Assembly: GCF_000527175.1 (NCBI RefSeq)
Contig: NZ_AZUR01000001.1
Location: 3,621,001 to 3,685,000 of the forward strand
Direction of reading: 5' to 3'
DNA from: Pseudogulbenkiania sp. MAI-1
GTDB lineage: Bacteria > Pseudomonadota > Gammaproteobacteria > Burkholderiales > Chromobacteriaceae
DNA length: 64,000 nt
The position numbers and the translations under genes are program-made. Shown here piece after piece: positions 1-10,268 of this stretch; position 1 is the stretch's first letter; every line of letters starts with the position of its first letter. Under the pieces are notes generated by a model that was not told the DNA's origin, made no database searches, and saw only the letters and a program-made list of their open reading frames with translations.

Positions 1-1936
<1,936 letters not shown>

Positions 1937-1963
1937 CGTTAGGGCTCAATTTGGATCATTTAT

Positions 1964-2611
1964 TCAGTTCAGGCTCGCCGCGGCCAGCTTGGCGCCAAAG
2001 CCCAGAAACAGCGCGCCGGTGCCACCGGTGGCCGCACTGGCCAGCCGGCGCCGCGCGCGGAAGGCGTCGGCCAGGCGGCTGCCGGCCAGGATCAGCGCCG
2101 TCAGGTAGCTGATGCTGCAGACCTGCAGCATGCTCCCCAGCGCGACGAAGGTCAGCGCCGGGTAGGGGTAGGCCGGATCGACGAATTGCACGAAGAACGA
2201 CAGGAAGAACAGGATGGCCTTGGGGTTCATCAGGCTCAAGGTCAGCGCCCGCCGGAACGGATCGCGGCTGCCAAGATTGATTGGCTGGGCGGCAGCGACC
2301 GCCACCGGCCGGAACCAGCGCTGCAGCGCGCCGCGCAGCATGTTGATCCCCATCCACGCCAGATAGGCCGCACCGATGTACTTGACCACCCAGAACAACG
2401 CCGGATAGCTCTTGAGCAGCGACGCCGCCCCGGCAGCCGTTGCCACCATCAGCAGCGTATCGCCGAGCAACACCCCGCCGGCAGCCTTGAAGCCGGAACG
2501 CACCCCGCGCTGTGCCGCCACCGACAGCACGTACAGCGAGTTCGGCCCGGGCAGCAGGACGATGATGATGGTGCCTATCAGGTAGGTCAACGGATCGGTA
2601 ATTCCCAGCAT
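1964..2611 (-). CDS. LysE/RhtB-family amino-acid exporter
   Basis: Predicted 215-residue inner-membrane exporter of the LysE/RhtB/LeuE family, which pump out amino acids such as leucine, threonine or lysine. The N-terminus MLGITDPLTYLIGTIII followed by LLPGPNSLYVLSV matches the conserved LysE PGPN motif after the first membrane helix, and several further hydrophobic segments follow. I chose the ATG at 2611 because GGGAG lies 6 bases upstream; an in-frame GTG at 2638 would add 9 residues but lacks a better ribosome site. The gene sits exactly between carA (54 bases upstream) and carB (27 bases downstream), all in one direction, so it is probably co-transcribed with them. The substrate cannot be read from sequence; LeuE-like is only a guess. 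Confidence 0.88.
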   Translation of the reverse strand: MLGITDPLTYLIGTIIIVLLPGPNSLYVLSVAAQRGVRSGFKAAGGVLLGDTLLMVATAAGAASLLKSYPALFWVVKYIGAAYLAWMGINMLRGALQRWFRPVAVAAAQPINLGSRDPFRRALTLSLMNPKAILFFLSFFVQFVDPAYPYPALTFVALGSMLQVCSISYLTALILAGSRLADAFRARRRLASAATGGTGALFLGFGAKLAAASLN

Positions 2612-2665
2612 GTTCTGACTCCCGTCGTGGGCCGGCACGCTTGCGCGCCGGCCTCATGCGGCCTC

Positions 2666-3793
2666 TCAGCCGCGTTCGTCCATCGCCTTGATGAACTTGT
2701 CGAACAGATACGCCACGTCGTTCGGGCCGGGGCTCGCTTCCGGGTGCCCCTGGAAGCTGAAGGCCGGGCGGTCGGTCAGCGCGATGCCCTGCACGGTACC
2801 GTCGAACAGCGAGCGGTGGGTGACGCGCACGTTGGCAGGCAGGCTGTTCTCGTCCACCTGGAAGCCGTGGTTCTGGCTGGTGATCATCACGCGCCCGGTA
2901 TCCAGATCCTGCACCGGATGGTTGGCGCCGTGGTGGCCGAACTTCATCTTGGACGTCTTGCCGCCGGTGGCGAGACCCAGCAGCTGGTGGCCCAGGCAGA
3001 TGCCGAACACCGGCAGCTTGGTGTCGAGGATTTCCTTGATCGCGCCGATGGCGTAATCGCACGGCTCCGGGTCTCCCGGACCGTTGGACAGGAACACGCC
3101 GTCCGGCTTGAGCGCCAGCACGTCCTTGGCCGGGGTCTGCGCCGGCACCACGGTCAGCTTGCAGCCGCGCTCGGCCAGCATGCGCAGGATGTTGTGCTTG
3201 ACGCCGAAATCGTAGGCCACCACGTGGTGCTTTGGTTCGGTCTGCGCGGTGTAGCCCTCGCCCAGGCGCCATTCGCGGGTATCCCACTGGTAGATCGAGT
3301 CGCAGCTGACCACCTTGGCCAGATCCTGACCGGCCATCGTGCCGAAGCCGCGCGCCAGTTCCAGCGCGCGCGCCTCGTCGATCTCGCCGGCCATGATGCA
3401 GCCCGGCTGGGCGCCTTTTTCACGCAGGATGCGGGTCAGCTTGCGGGTGTCGATGTCGGCGATGGCCACCACGTTGTGGGCCTTGAGGTAGTCCGACAAC
3501 GACGCCTCGGCGCGGAAGTTGCTGTGCAGCAGCGGCAAATCGCGCACGATCAAGCCGGCCGCGTAGACGGCGCGCGACTCGGTGTCTTCCGCATTCGCGC
3601 CGACGTTGCCGATATGCGGATAGGTCAGGGTGACAATCTGCTTGGTGTAAGAAGGGTCCGTCAAGATTTCCTGGTAGCCGGTGATGGCGGTATTGAATAC
3701 CACTTCGCCGACCGTATAGCCGGTGGCACCGATGGCACTGCCCTTGAAGAGGGTTCCGTCAGCCAAGACAAGAATCGCGGGTACGGATGACAC
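2666..3793 (-). CDS. carA: Carbamoyl-phosphate synthase small subunit
   Basis: CarA (375 aa, full length) is the glutaminase subunit that hydrolyses glutamine and channels ammonia to CarB. The N-terminal CPSase small-chain domain begins MSSVPAILVLADGT. The C-terminal class I glutamine amidotransferase domain has the nucleophile elbow FGICLGHQLL (Cys) and the later His-Pro-Glu of the triad (FQGHPEASPGP). It is the first gene of a carA-lysE-carB arrangement. Directly upstream lies a good sigma-70 promoter (3891-3919) and a hairpin in the predicted leader (3843-3875). Identity is secure. Confidence 0.98.
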   Translation of the reverse strand: MSSVPAILVLADGTLFKGSAIGATGYTVGEVVFNTAITGYQEILTDPSYTKQIVTLTYPHIGNVGANAEDTESRAVYAAGLIVRDLPLLHSNFRAEASLSDYLKAHNVVAIADIDTRKLTRILREKGAQPGCIMAGEIDEARALELARGFGTMAGQDLAKVVSCDSIYQWDTREWRLGEGYTAQTEPKHHVVAYDFGVKHNILRMLAERGCKLTVVPAQTPAKDVLALKPDGVFLSNGPGDPEPCDYAIGAIKEILDTKLPVFGICLGHQLLGLATGGKTSKMKFGHHGANHPVQDLDTGRVMITSQNHGFQVDENSLPANVRVTHRSLFDGTVQGIALTDRPAFSFQGHPEASPGPNDVAYLFDKFIKAMDERG

Positions 3794-3842
3794 TGACTGG
3801 CTCCTGTTCCGTTTGCTCTGTTTTCGAAGCTTTTATGTGAAG

Positions 3843-3875
3843 AACGGGACACCGCGTCGTAACGCCTGTCCCGTT
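3843..3875 (-). promoter_or_regulatory. Hairpin in the predicted carA leader
   Basis: Nine-base perfect arms (AACGGGACA and TGTCCCGTT) flank a 15-base loop, inside the leader that the carA promoter would transcribe. No uridine run follows, so it does not look like a simple intrinsic terminator. A role in attenuation or mRNA stability is inference; carAB leaders are regulated in many bacteria. Confidence 0.5.
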
Positions 3876-3890
3876 TTGTTAAACCTTAAC

Positions 3891-3919
3891 AGTATAATTT
3901 TTTTAGCTATTTCTGGCAA
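3891..3919 (-). promoter_or_regulatory. Sigma-70-type promoter of carA
   Basis: Reading leftwards, the sequence TTGCCA (3914-3919), a 17-base spacer, then TATACT (3891-3896) is a near-consensus promoter. Transcription would begin about 90 bases before the carA ATG. A dyad GTTAAGGTTTAAC lies right at the expected start site. Seen in sequence; activity not tested. Confidence 0.75.
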
Positions 3920-4008
3920 GGCGACTCCACCTATCGAACAGGCGACAGCAAAGAAGCGTTTGCCACCGGCACAGGGGGAGCCACCCCCATGCCGGCGGCA
4001 AGCGCCGG

Positions 4009-5790
4009 TCAGAACTGCGCTTCGTCCAGTTCCAGCACACTGTCGGCCCCGTGCAGGATGGCTGCCGCCAGGCCGCTCACCTGCGGCAGCAGGTGCTCGC
4101 CGAAGAAGCGTGCCGTCACTTGCTTGGCCGTGAGGAAATCGGCATCGGCGCCTTCGTCGGCCAAACGCTCGCGGGCGATCAGCGCAGCACGCCCCATCTG
4201 CCAGCCGCCAAGCAGGATACCCATCAGCTTGAGGAACGGCACCGAGCCGGCGGCGGCCCGTTCCGGTTCGCTGGCGAACGATTCCAGGATGAACGCCACG
4301 CAGCGCTCGGCTTCCGCCGCCGCGCTCTTCAGGTTCGCCGACAGGTTATCAAAACCGGTTGCCGCGAGCTTGTCCGCCGTGGACTGCACCTCGGCCAGCA
4401 GCGCACGCGCGGTGGCGCCGTTCTCCGCCGCGGTCTTGCGCCCGATCAGGTCCAGCGCCTGGATGCCGGTGGTGCCTTCGTAGATGGCGGTGATGCGCGC
4501 GTCGCGGTAGTACTGCGCCACGCCGGTTTCCTCGATATAGCCCATGCCGCCGTGCACCTGCAGCGCCAGCGAGGTGATCTCGTTGGCCTGCTCGGTGTTC
4601 CAGCCCTTGACGATGGGGATCAGGAAGTTGACCAGCGCCTGGTTGCGCGCCTTCTCCTGCGGATTGGGGTGGCGCGCGGCACGATCCAGCGCCGCGGCGG
4701 CGACGAACGCCAGGGCGCGCTGCGCCTCGATCTGCGCCTTCATCGTCATCAGCATGCGCCGCACGTCCGGGTGCCGGATGATGGCCACGCCGGAAGCATC
4801 GGGCGAACCGATGGCCCGGCTCTGCACGCGTTCGCGGGCGTACTCGACGGCCTTCTGGTAGGCCCGCTCCGACACCGCCATGCCCTCGATGCCGACGCCG
4901 AGCCGGGCGTGGTTCATCATGGTGAACATGTAGGAGAGCCCCTTGTTCGGCTCGCCCACCAGGTAGCCGACCGCACCGCCCTGGTCGCCGAAGCTCATCA
5001 CTGCCGTCGGGCTGCCGTGAATGCCCAGCTTGTGCTCCAGCGACACGCAGCGCAGATCGTTGCGCGCCCCCAGGCTGCCGTCGGCATTGAGCAGGTACTT
5101 GGGCACGACGAACAGCGAGATGCCCTTGACGCCGGCCGGAGCGTCCGGCAGCCGCGCCAGCACCAGATGCACGATGTTCTCGGCCAGGTCGTGCTCGCCC
5201 CAGGTGATGAAAATCTTCTGCCCGCTGATGCGGTAGCTGCCGTCACCGTGCGGCACGGCACGGGTGCGCACCTGTGCCAGATCGGAGCCGGCCTGCGGCT
5301 CGGTCAGGTTCATGGTGCCGGTCCACTCGCCGGTGGCCATCTTCGGCAGATAGACGGCCTTGATCTCGTCCGAAGCGTGGTGGTTGATCGCCTCCACCGC
5401 GCCCAGCGTCAAGAGCGGCGCCAGCGAGAACGCCAAATTGGCCGAACACCACATTTCCTCGGCGGCGATGGCCACCAAGGCCGGCAGGCCCTGGCCGCCG
5501 AATTCGAGCGGAGCACGCAGCCCCACCCAGCCGGCGTCGACGTACTGCTGCCAAGCCTCCTTGAAACCGGGCGCGGCGCTGACCACGCCGTTGTCGAGCT
5601 TCGCCCCCTTGTCGCCGGAGGCATTGATCGGCGCCAGCACGCTCTCGGCGAACTTGGCGCCCTCCTCCAGAATGGCGTCGACCAGTTCCACACTGGCGTC
5701 CTCATAGCCCGGCAGGGAGCAGACTGCGGTCAGTTCGGCCAACTCGTTGAGGGCGAAACGGATATCTTTCAGGGGAGCATGGTAAGTCAT
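4009..5790 (-). CDS. Acyl-CoA dehydrogenase (about 600-residue class)
   Basis: This 593-residue FAD enzyme should introduce the alpha-beta double bond in an acyl-CoA, passing electrons to ETF. It belongs to the long class (DmdC/PA0506-like) with an extra C-terminal domain. Visible signatures are the FAD/substrate-binding stretch MNLTEPQAGSDL, KIFITWGEHD and the C-terminal motif YEGTTGIQALDLIGRK, whose Glu region carries the base in this group. The start MTYHAPLKDIRF has GAGG 7 bases upstream. It lies 95 bases downstream of etfA in the same direction, with an intrinsic terminator in between, so it is either read through or has its own promoter. Chain-length preference cannot be told; 3-methylmercaptopropionyl-CoA is a possible alternative substrate. 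Confidence 0.93.
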   Translation of the reverse strand: MTYHAPLKDIRFALNELAELTAVCSLPGYEDASVELVDAILEEGAKFAESVLAPINASGDKGAKLDNGVVSAAPGFKEAWQQYVDAGWVGLRAPLEFGGQGLPALVAIAAEEMWCSANLAFSLAPLLTLGAVEAINHHASDEIKAVYLPKMATGEWTGTMNLTEPQAGSDLAQVRTRAVPHGDGSYRISGQKIFITWGEHDLAENIVHLVLARLPDAPAGVKGISLFVVPKYLLNADGSLGARNDLRCVSLEHKLGIHGSPTAVMSFGDQGGAVGYLVGEPNKGLSYMFTMMNHARLGVGIEGMAVSERAYQKAVEYARERVQSRAIGSPDASGVAIIRHPDVRRMLMTMKAQIEAQRALAFVAAAALDRAARHPNPQEKARNQALVNFLIPIVKGWNTEQANEITSLALQVHGGMGYIEETGVAQYYRDARITAIYEGTTGIQALDLIGRKTAAENGATARALLAEVQSTADKLAATGFDNLSANLKSAAAEAERCVAFILESFASEPERAAAGSVPFLKLMGILLGGWQMGRAALIARERLADEGADADFLTAKQVTARFFGEHLLPQVSGLAAAILHGADSVLELDEAQF

Positions 5791-5825
5791 GTCAGCACCT
5801 CGCTTCTCGTGTTTTCTCGTGATGT

Positions 5826-5853
5826 AAAAAAAGGCCGGTCTGACGCCGGCCTT
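5826..5853 (-). terminator. Intrinsic terminator after etfBA
   Basis: On the minus strand the arms AAGGCCGG and CCGGCCTT, separated by 7 bases, are followed by a run of T residues. It lies just beyond the etfA stop. Confidence 0.85.
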
Positions 5854-5885
5854 GTTGTGTTTCTGATATCGCTACTGCCTGCCGC

Positions 5886-6821
5886 TTACTTGGACAGCTC
5901 GGCGATCAGCTCCGGCACCACGGTGAACAGGTCACCGACGATGCCGTAATCGGCCACCTGGAAGATCGGCGCCTCTTCGTCCTTGTTGATGGCGACGATC
6001 ACCTTGGAGTCCTTCATGCCGGCCAAGTGCTGGATGGCGCCGGAAATGCCCACGGCGATGTACAGCTGCGGCGCCACCACCTTGCCGGTCTGGCCGACCT
6101 GGTAGTCGTTCGGGGCGTAGCCGGCGTCCACGGCGGCACGCGAGGCGCCGACAGCGGCGCCCAGCTTGTCGGCCAGCGGCTCGATGATGGCCTTGAACTG
6201 CTCTTCCGAACCCAGCGCGCGACCGCCGGAGACAATCACCTTGGCCGCACCCAGTTCCGGACGGTCGGATTTGGTCAGTTCCTGGCTGATGAAGCTCGAC
6301 AGCTGCGCCTCGGCCGCTGCCGTCACGCTCTCCACGCTGGCCGCACCGCCCAGCGCCGCCGCATCGAACGCCGTGGTGCGCACGGTGATCACCTTGATGC
6401 TGTCGGACGACTGCACCGTGGCCAGCACGTTGCCGGCGTAGACCGGGCGCACGAAGGTGTCGGTCGATTCGACGGCGACGATGTCGGAGATCTGCGCCAC
6501 GTCCAGCAGCGCGGCAACGCGCGGCAGGAAGTTCTTGCCCGAGGTGCCGGCCGGGGCCAGCACGTGGCTGTAGCCACGGGCCAGCTCCACTACCAGCGCG
6601 GCCAGGTTTTCGGCCAGGCCGTGGGCGTACGGGGCGGCGTCGGCCACCAGTACCTTGGCGACACCGGCGACGGCCTTGGCCGCGTCGGCTACCGCGCCGC
6701 AGTTATGGCCGGCGACCAGCAGGTGCACCTCGCCACCGATCTTGGTGGCGGCGGTGACGGTGTTGAGGGTGCCTGCCTTCAGGCTCTGGTTGTCGTGTTC
6801 AGCGATAACGAGAATGGCCAT
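5886..6821 (-). CDS. etfA: Electron transfer flavoprotein alpha subunit
   Basis: EtfA (311 aa) carries the FAD of the ETF heterodimer that moves electrons from acyl-CoA dehydrogenases to ETF-ubiquinone oxidoreductase. The start MAILVIAEHDNQSLK is typical, and the C-terminal FAD domain contains VSGGRALGSEEQF and YIAVGISGAIQHLAGMKDS, which are family signatures. I chose ATG at 6821; a GTG two codons upstream is possible. The start is 2 bases from the etfB stop, indicating translational coupling. Transcription with etfB ends at the hairpin at 5826-5853. Confidence 0.97.
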   Translation of the reverse strand: MAILVIAEHDNQSLKAGTLNTVTAATKIGGEVHLLVAGHNCGAVADAAKAVAGVAKVLVADAAPYAHGLAENLAALVVELARGYSHVLAPAGTSGKNFLPRVAALLDVAQISDIVAVESTDTFVRPVYAGNVLATVQSSDSIKVITVRTTAFDAAALGGAASVESVTAAAEAQLSSFISQELTKSDRPELGAAKVIVSGGRALGSEEQFKAIIEPLADKLGAAVGASRAAVDAGYAPNDYQVGQTGKVVAPQLYIAVGISGAIQHLAGMKDSKVIVAINKDEEAPIFQVADYGIVGDLFTVVPELIAELSK

Positions 6822-6823
6822 GA

Positions 6824-7573
6824 TCACAGCACCTTTGCTTCATTCTTGAGTTTGGCGACCAGTTCGGCGGCGTTGGCCACCTTGATGCCGGCGGAGCGCT
6901 TGGCCGGCTCGGCCACCTTGAGGGTCTTCAGGCGCGGCGTCACGTCGACGCCCAGTTCTTCCACCGTCAGCTTGTCGAGCGGCTTCTTCTTGGCGGCCAT
7001 GATGTTGGGCAGCTTGACGTAGCGCGGCTCGTTCAGGCGCAGGTCGGTGGTCACCACCGCCGGCAGGCGCAGCTTGACGGTTTCCAGGCCGCCGTCCACC
7101 TCGCGGGTGACGTCGACGGTTTCGGCCGCCAGGTCCACCTTGGAGGCGAAGGTGCCTTGGCCCCAGCCCAAGAGCGCGGCGACCATCTGGCCGGTCTGGT
7201 TGGCGTCGTCGTCGATCGCCTGCTTGCCGAGGATCATCAGCTGCGGCTGTTCCTTCTCGGCCACGGCCTTGAGCAGCTTGGCCACGGCCAAGGGCTGCAG
7301 CTCGGCCTCGGTCTCGACGTGCACGGCACGGTCGGCGCCCATCGCCAGCGCGGTGCGCAGCGTCTCTTCGCATTGCTTCACGCCCAGCGAGACGGCCACT
7401 ACCTCGCTGACCTTGCCGGCTTCCTTGAGACGCACCGCCTCTTCCACGGCGATTTCGTCGAACGGGTTCATCGACATCTTGACGTTGGCGATATCCACCC
7501 CGGAGCCATCGGCCTTGACCCGGACTTTCACGTTGTAATCGACAACGCGTTTCACAGCGACTAGAACTTTCAT
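6824..7573 (-). CDS. etfB: Electron transfer flavoprotein beta subunit
   Basis: EtfB (249 aa) is the AMP-binding partner of EtfA. The start MKVLVAVKRVVDYNVKVRV is characteristic, and the ATG at 7573 has a strong GGAGG 4 bases upstream, which rules out the longer open frame. The signature near residues 100-135 (ADRAVHVE then ILGKQAIDDDANQTGQM) fits the family. It is the first gene of etfBA, followed by the acyl-CoA dehydrogenase. A PsrA-like palindrome about 95 bases upstream suggests control by fatty acids. Confidence 0.97.
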   Translation of the reverse strand: MKVLVAVKRVVDYNVKVRVKADGSGVDIANVKMSMNPFDEIAVEEAVRLKEAGKVSEVVAVSLGVKQCEETLRTALAMGADRAVHVETEAELQPLAVAKLLKAVAEKEQPQLMILGKQAIDDDANQTGQMVAALLGWGQGTFASKVDLAAETVDVTREVDGGLETVKLRLPAVVTTDLRLNEPRYVKLPNIMAAKKKPLDKLTVEELGVDVTPRLKTLKVAEPAKRSAGIKVANAAELVAKLKNEAKVL

Positions 7574-7666
7574 ATTCCTCCAGCAAGTGTCGTCTGTCTG
7601 GTATTGGACGGCATGCCCAAGCATGCGTGACATGCAGTTGCGTCGATTATGCACGTTCGCAAAAAT

Positions 7667-7680
7667 AAAACGAGCGTTTG
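7667..7680. promoter_or_regulatory. Possible PsrA/TetR-type operator before etfB
   Basis: The palindrome AAAAC-GAGC-GTTTG fits the published PsrA recognition pattern (G/C)AAAC-N2-4-GTTT(G/C) except for the first base. PsrA is a TetR-family regulator of fatty-acid oxidation, and in Pseudomonas its targets include etf genes. The site lies between the divergent etfB and maoC-like genes. The match is seen; function is inference. Confidence 0.45.
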
Positions 7681-7817
7681 GTAGAGAAAGGATGGGTGGA
7701 CCGTCTCAAAAACGCAACTGAATTTCAAATACTACCTTGTTTCCGCTCGATTTGCATGCTGTGGAAAGTATGACAAGATGCAGTGCAACATCTCCATGAC
7801 AAATGCAGGGGCACCGC

Positions 7818-8243
7818 ATGACCACGATTTATTTCGAGGATATCGAGATCGGCCAGAGCGCCGAATACGCCAAGACCATCACCGAGGCGGACATCCTGAT
7901 GTTCGCCGCCGTTTCGGGAGACAACAATCCGGTACACCTGAACCAGGAATACGCCGAGCAGACCCCGTTCGGCACGCGCATCGCCCACGGCATGCTCACG
8001 GCGGGACTGATTTCCACCGTGGTCGGCACCCGGCTGCCGGGCGAAGGCACCATCTACCTGTCGCAATCGACCCGCTTCAAGGCGCCGGTCAAGATCGGCG
8101 ATACCGTCACCGCCCGCGCCACCGTCATCGAACTGGACCCGGTCAAGAAACGCGTCCAGTTCTCCACCCAGTGCCTGGTCGGCGGCAAGGTAGTGCTGGA
8201 AGGCGAATCGCTGGTGATCGCGCCGTCGCGCGCAGCAAGCTGA
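7818..8243 (+). CDS. MaoC-family (R)-specific enoyl-CoA hydratase
   Basis: A 141-residue single hot-dog-fold hydratase of the MaoC/PhaJ type, which converts trans-2-enoyl-CoA to (R)-3-hydroxyacyl-CoA. The catalytic Asp-His pair is visible in the hydratase-2 motif SGDNNPVHLN, followed by FGTRIAHGML. The ATG at 7818 is preceded by AGGGG; an in-frame ATG 5 codons earlier contains that ribosome site and is unlikely. It diverges from etfB-etfA, so a role linking beta-oxidation to (R)-hydroxyacyl-CoA (for example polyhydroxyalkanoate supply) is plausible, but no PHA gene is nearby. The substrate is not determined. Confidence 0.88.
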   Translation: MTTIYFEDIEIGQSAEYAKTITEADILMFAAVSGDNNPVHLNQEYAEQTPFGTRIAHGMLTAGLISTVVGTRLPGEGTIYLSQSTRFKAPVKIGDTVTARATVIELDPVKKRVQFSTQCLVGGKVVLEGESLVIAPSRAAS

Positions 8244-8263
8244 ACGGCGACGCCTCCCCTCAC

Positions 8264-8295
8264 AAGAGCCGTACCGGAGTACGGCTCTTTGACTT
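8264..8295. terminator. Bidirectional terminator between maoC-like gene and murI
   Basis: Arms AAGAGCCGTAC and GTACGGCTCTT around a 4-base loop lie between two convergent genes. The rightward copy ends in CTTTGACTTT and the leftward copy has a short T-rich tail. Confidence 0.75.
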
Positions 8296-8317
8296 TGCAC
8301 CGACCGGCCTTGTCCGA

Positions 8318-9133
8318 TCAGCCCAGCTTGACCATCTCGAGGTCACGGATGCTGCGCCCCAGGAAGCGCTCGCCGATGGTCTGAAACCTGAGCGGGATGT
8401 CGGTGACGTAGTAGCGGTATTCCGGCGTGCCGCGTTGCGGATTGAGCAAGTCGAGCCCGCCCAGCACCTCGGCGGTGGCTTCGGCCGTGGTCAGCGCCGA
8501 GTCGACCAGTTCGATCCGGCCCTCGGTCACCTCGGCCAGCAGCGGCTTGATCAGCGGGTAATGGGTGCAGCCCAGCACCAGCGTGTCGACGTTTTCCACC
8601 AGCACCGTTTTCAGGTACTCCTCGGCGGTGAGGCGGGTCACCGGGTGATCGACCCAGCCCTCCTCGACCAGCGGCACGAACAGGGGACAGGCCTGGGAGT
8701 ACACCCGCGCCTCGGGCTGGAGGCGGTGGATCTCGCGGGCGTAGGCGTTACTGTTGACGGTGGTGGACGTGGCGATCACGCCGATCTCGTGGCTCTGGCT
8801 CACCTTGACCGCCGCCTGCGCGCCGGCCTCGATCACGCCGATCACCGGGATGTCGCCGGCCTGCTCGCGCACCTGCTCGAGCGCCACCGCCGAAATGGTG
8901 TTGCACGCCACCACCAGCGCCTTGACCTCATGCTGCAGCAGGAACTCGACGATCTGACCGGAAAAGGCGCGGATGGTTGCCACCGACTTGACGCCGTAGG
9001 GAACGCGCGCGGTGTCGCCGAAATAGATGATGTCCTCGAACGGCAGGCGGTCCATCAGGGCCCGCACCACGGTCAGCCCGCCCACACCGGAATCGAACAC
9101 CCCAATCGGACGACGCGCTTTGGCTGCTGTCAT
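8318..9133 (-). CDS. murI: Glutamate racemase
   Basis: MurI (271 aa) interconverts L- and D-glutamate for peptidoglycan precursors. The N-terminal signature GVFDSGVGGLTVVRAL and the two catalytic cysteines in VVACNTIS and LGCTHYPL are all present, at the spacing usual for the family. The start MTAAKARRPIGVFDSG is preceded by GAGGAAACGTC, which contains a ribosome site. It stands alone between the convergent maoC-like gene and queG, which reads in the same direction 31 bases upstream. Confidence 0.97.
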   Translation of the reverse strand: MTAAKARRPIGVFDSGVGGLTVVRALMDRLPFEDIIYFGDTARVPYGVKSVATIRAFSGQIVEFLLQHEVKALVVACNTISAVALEQVREQAGDIPVIGVIEAGAQAAVKVSQSHEIGVIATSTTVNSNAYAREIHRLQPEARVYSQACPLFVPLVEEGWVDHPVTRLTAEEYLKTVLVENVDTLVLGCTHYPLIKPLLAEVTEGRIELVDSALTTAEATAEVLGGLDLLNPQRGTPEYRYYVTDIPLRFQTIGERFLGRSIRDLEMVKLG

Positions 9134-9164
9134 GACGTTTCCTCAAGCAAACAAGGCGCGCATC

Positions 9165-10268
9165 TTAGCACGCCTCATCGTCACCCCCTGCGGCTCTGGC
9201 AGCATGCTGTGCCAGCGCCCATTGCACATGCTCACGCACCAGCTCCGACGGATCGTTCTCCCTGGCCTTCAGCGCCGCCAACACCGCCGGCGCGCTCGGG
9301 GCGTTGCCGAGGCCGACCGCCAGGTTGCGCGACCAGCGCTCGTAGCCGATGCGGTAGATCGGGCTGCCGGCCATGCGCGCGGCGAAGTCGTCCGCGCTCC
9401 AGCCGAACAGCTCGGCCAGCGAGACGTCGTCGAGCCCGTGGCGCACCGCGAAGTCCGCCTCCTCGGTCGGCACGGCAAAGCGGTTCCACGGACAGGCCAG
9501 CTGGCAGTCGTCGCAGCCGTACACGCGGTTGCCGATCAAGGGCCGCAGCTCCGGCGGAATCGCCCCAGCCAGTTCGATGGTCAGGTAGGAAATGCAGCGG
9601 CGCGCATCGACCTTGTAGGGCTCGACGATGGCCAGCGTCGGGCACACATCGAGGCAGCGCGTGCAGCGGCCGCAATGCTCCTCTTCCGCCTCGTCGGGCG
9701 GCAAGGGCAGGTCGGTGAACAGTTCGCCGAGAAAGAACAGCGAGCCGTGCCGGCGGTTGAGCAGCAGCGTGTGCTTGCCACGCCAGCCGAGTCCGGCCTG
9801 CGCCGCCAGCGCCACCTCGGCCACCGGCGCGCTGTCGGTGAACACCCGATGGCCGAACTCGCCCACCACCGCCTGCACCCTTTCCGCCAGCTTCTGCAGA
9901 CGATTGCGCAACACCTTGTGATAATCGCGGCCCAGCGCGTAGCGCGACAGATAGGCGCGCTCGCCGTCGGCCAGCACCGCGTCGGCGTCACGCGCCGCGC
10001 CCGGCCAGTAATGCATGCGTAGCGAGACGATCGACAGCGTCCCCGGTACCAGCTCCGCCGGACGCAGCCTGAGCACGCCGTGGCGCGCCATGTAGTCCAT
10101 CTCGCCATGACAGCCTTCGGCCAGCCACGCCAGCAGCGTCGCTTCGGCCTCGGGCGGCAGCTGCGGTCGGGTGATGCGGGCATCGGCAAAGCCCAATTCG
10201 CCCGCCCACGCTTTGATTTGCCGCGCCAATTCGGGATAATCCGGTTTTTGCAAGGACTTCTCGGTCAT
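9165..10268 (-). CDS. queG: Epoxyqueuosine reductase
   Basis: QueG (367 aa) performs the last step of queuosine tRNA modification, reducing epoxyqueuosine to queuosine with cobalamin and two [4Fe-4S] clusters. Both cluster motifs are visible: CGRCTRCLDVCP, and CDDCQLACPW further on. A C-terminal HEAT-like tail (NAPSAPAVLAALKARENDPSELV) matches the family. The open frame extends upstream, but MTEKSLQKPDYPELAR at 10268 is the normal start. This ATG overlaps, on the opposite strand, the ATG of tsaE (shared CATG), so the two genes diverge with no intergenic space. Confidence 0.96.
   Translation of the reverse strand: MTEKSLQKPDYPELARQIKAWAGELGFADARITRPQLPPEAEATLLAWLAEGCHGEMDYMARHGVLRLRPAELVPGTLSIVSLRMHYWPGAARDADAVLADGERAYLSRYALGRDYHKVLRNRLQKLAERVQAVVGEFGHRVFTDSAPVAEVALAAQAGLGWRGKHTLLLNRRHGSLFFLGELFTDLPLPPDEAEEEHCGRCTRCLDVCPTLAIVEPYKVDARRCISYLTIELAGAIPPELRPLIGNRVYGCDDCQLACPWNRFAVPTEEADFAVRHGLDDVSLAELFGWSADDFAARMAGSPIYRIGYERWSRNLAVGLGNAPSAPAVLAALKARENDPSELVREHVQWALAQHAARAAGGDDEAC

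Noticed and set aside
2612..2638. GTG start extending the LysE-type protein by 9 residues
   Set aside because: The ATG at 2611 has a better ribosome site and begins at the conserved N-terminus.
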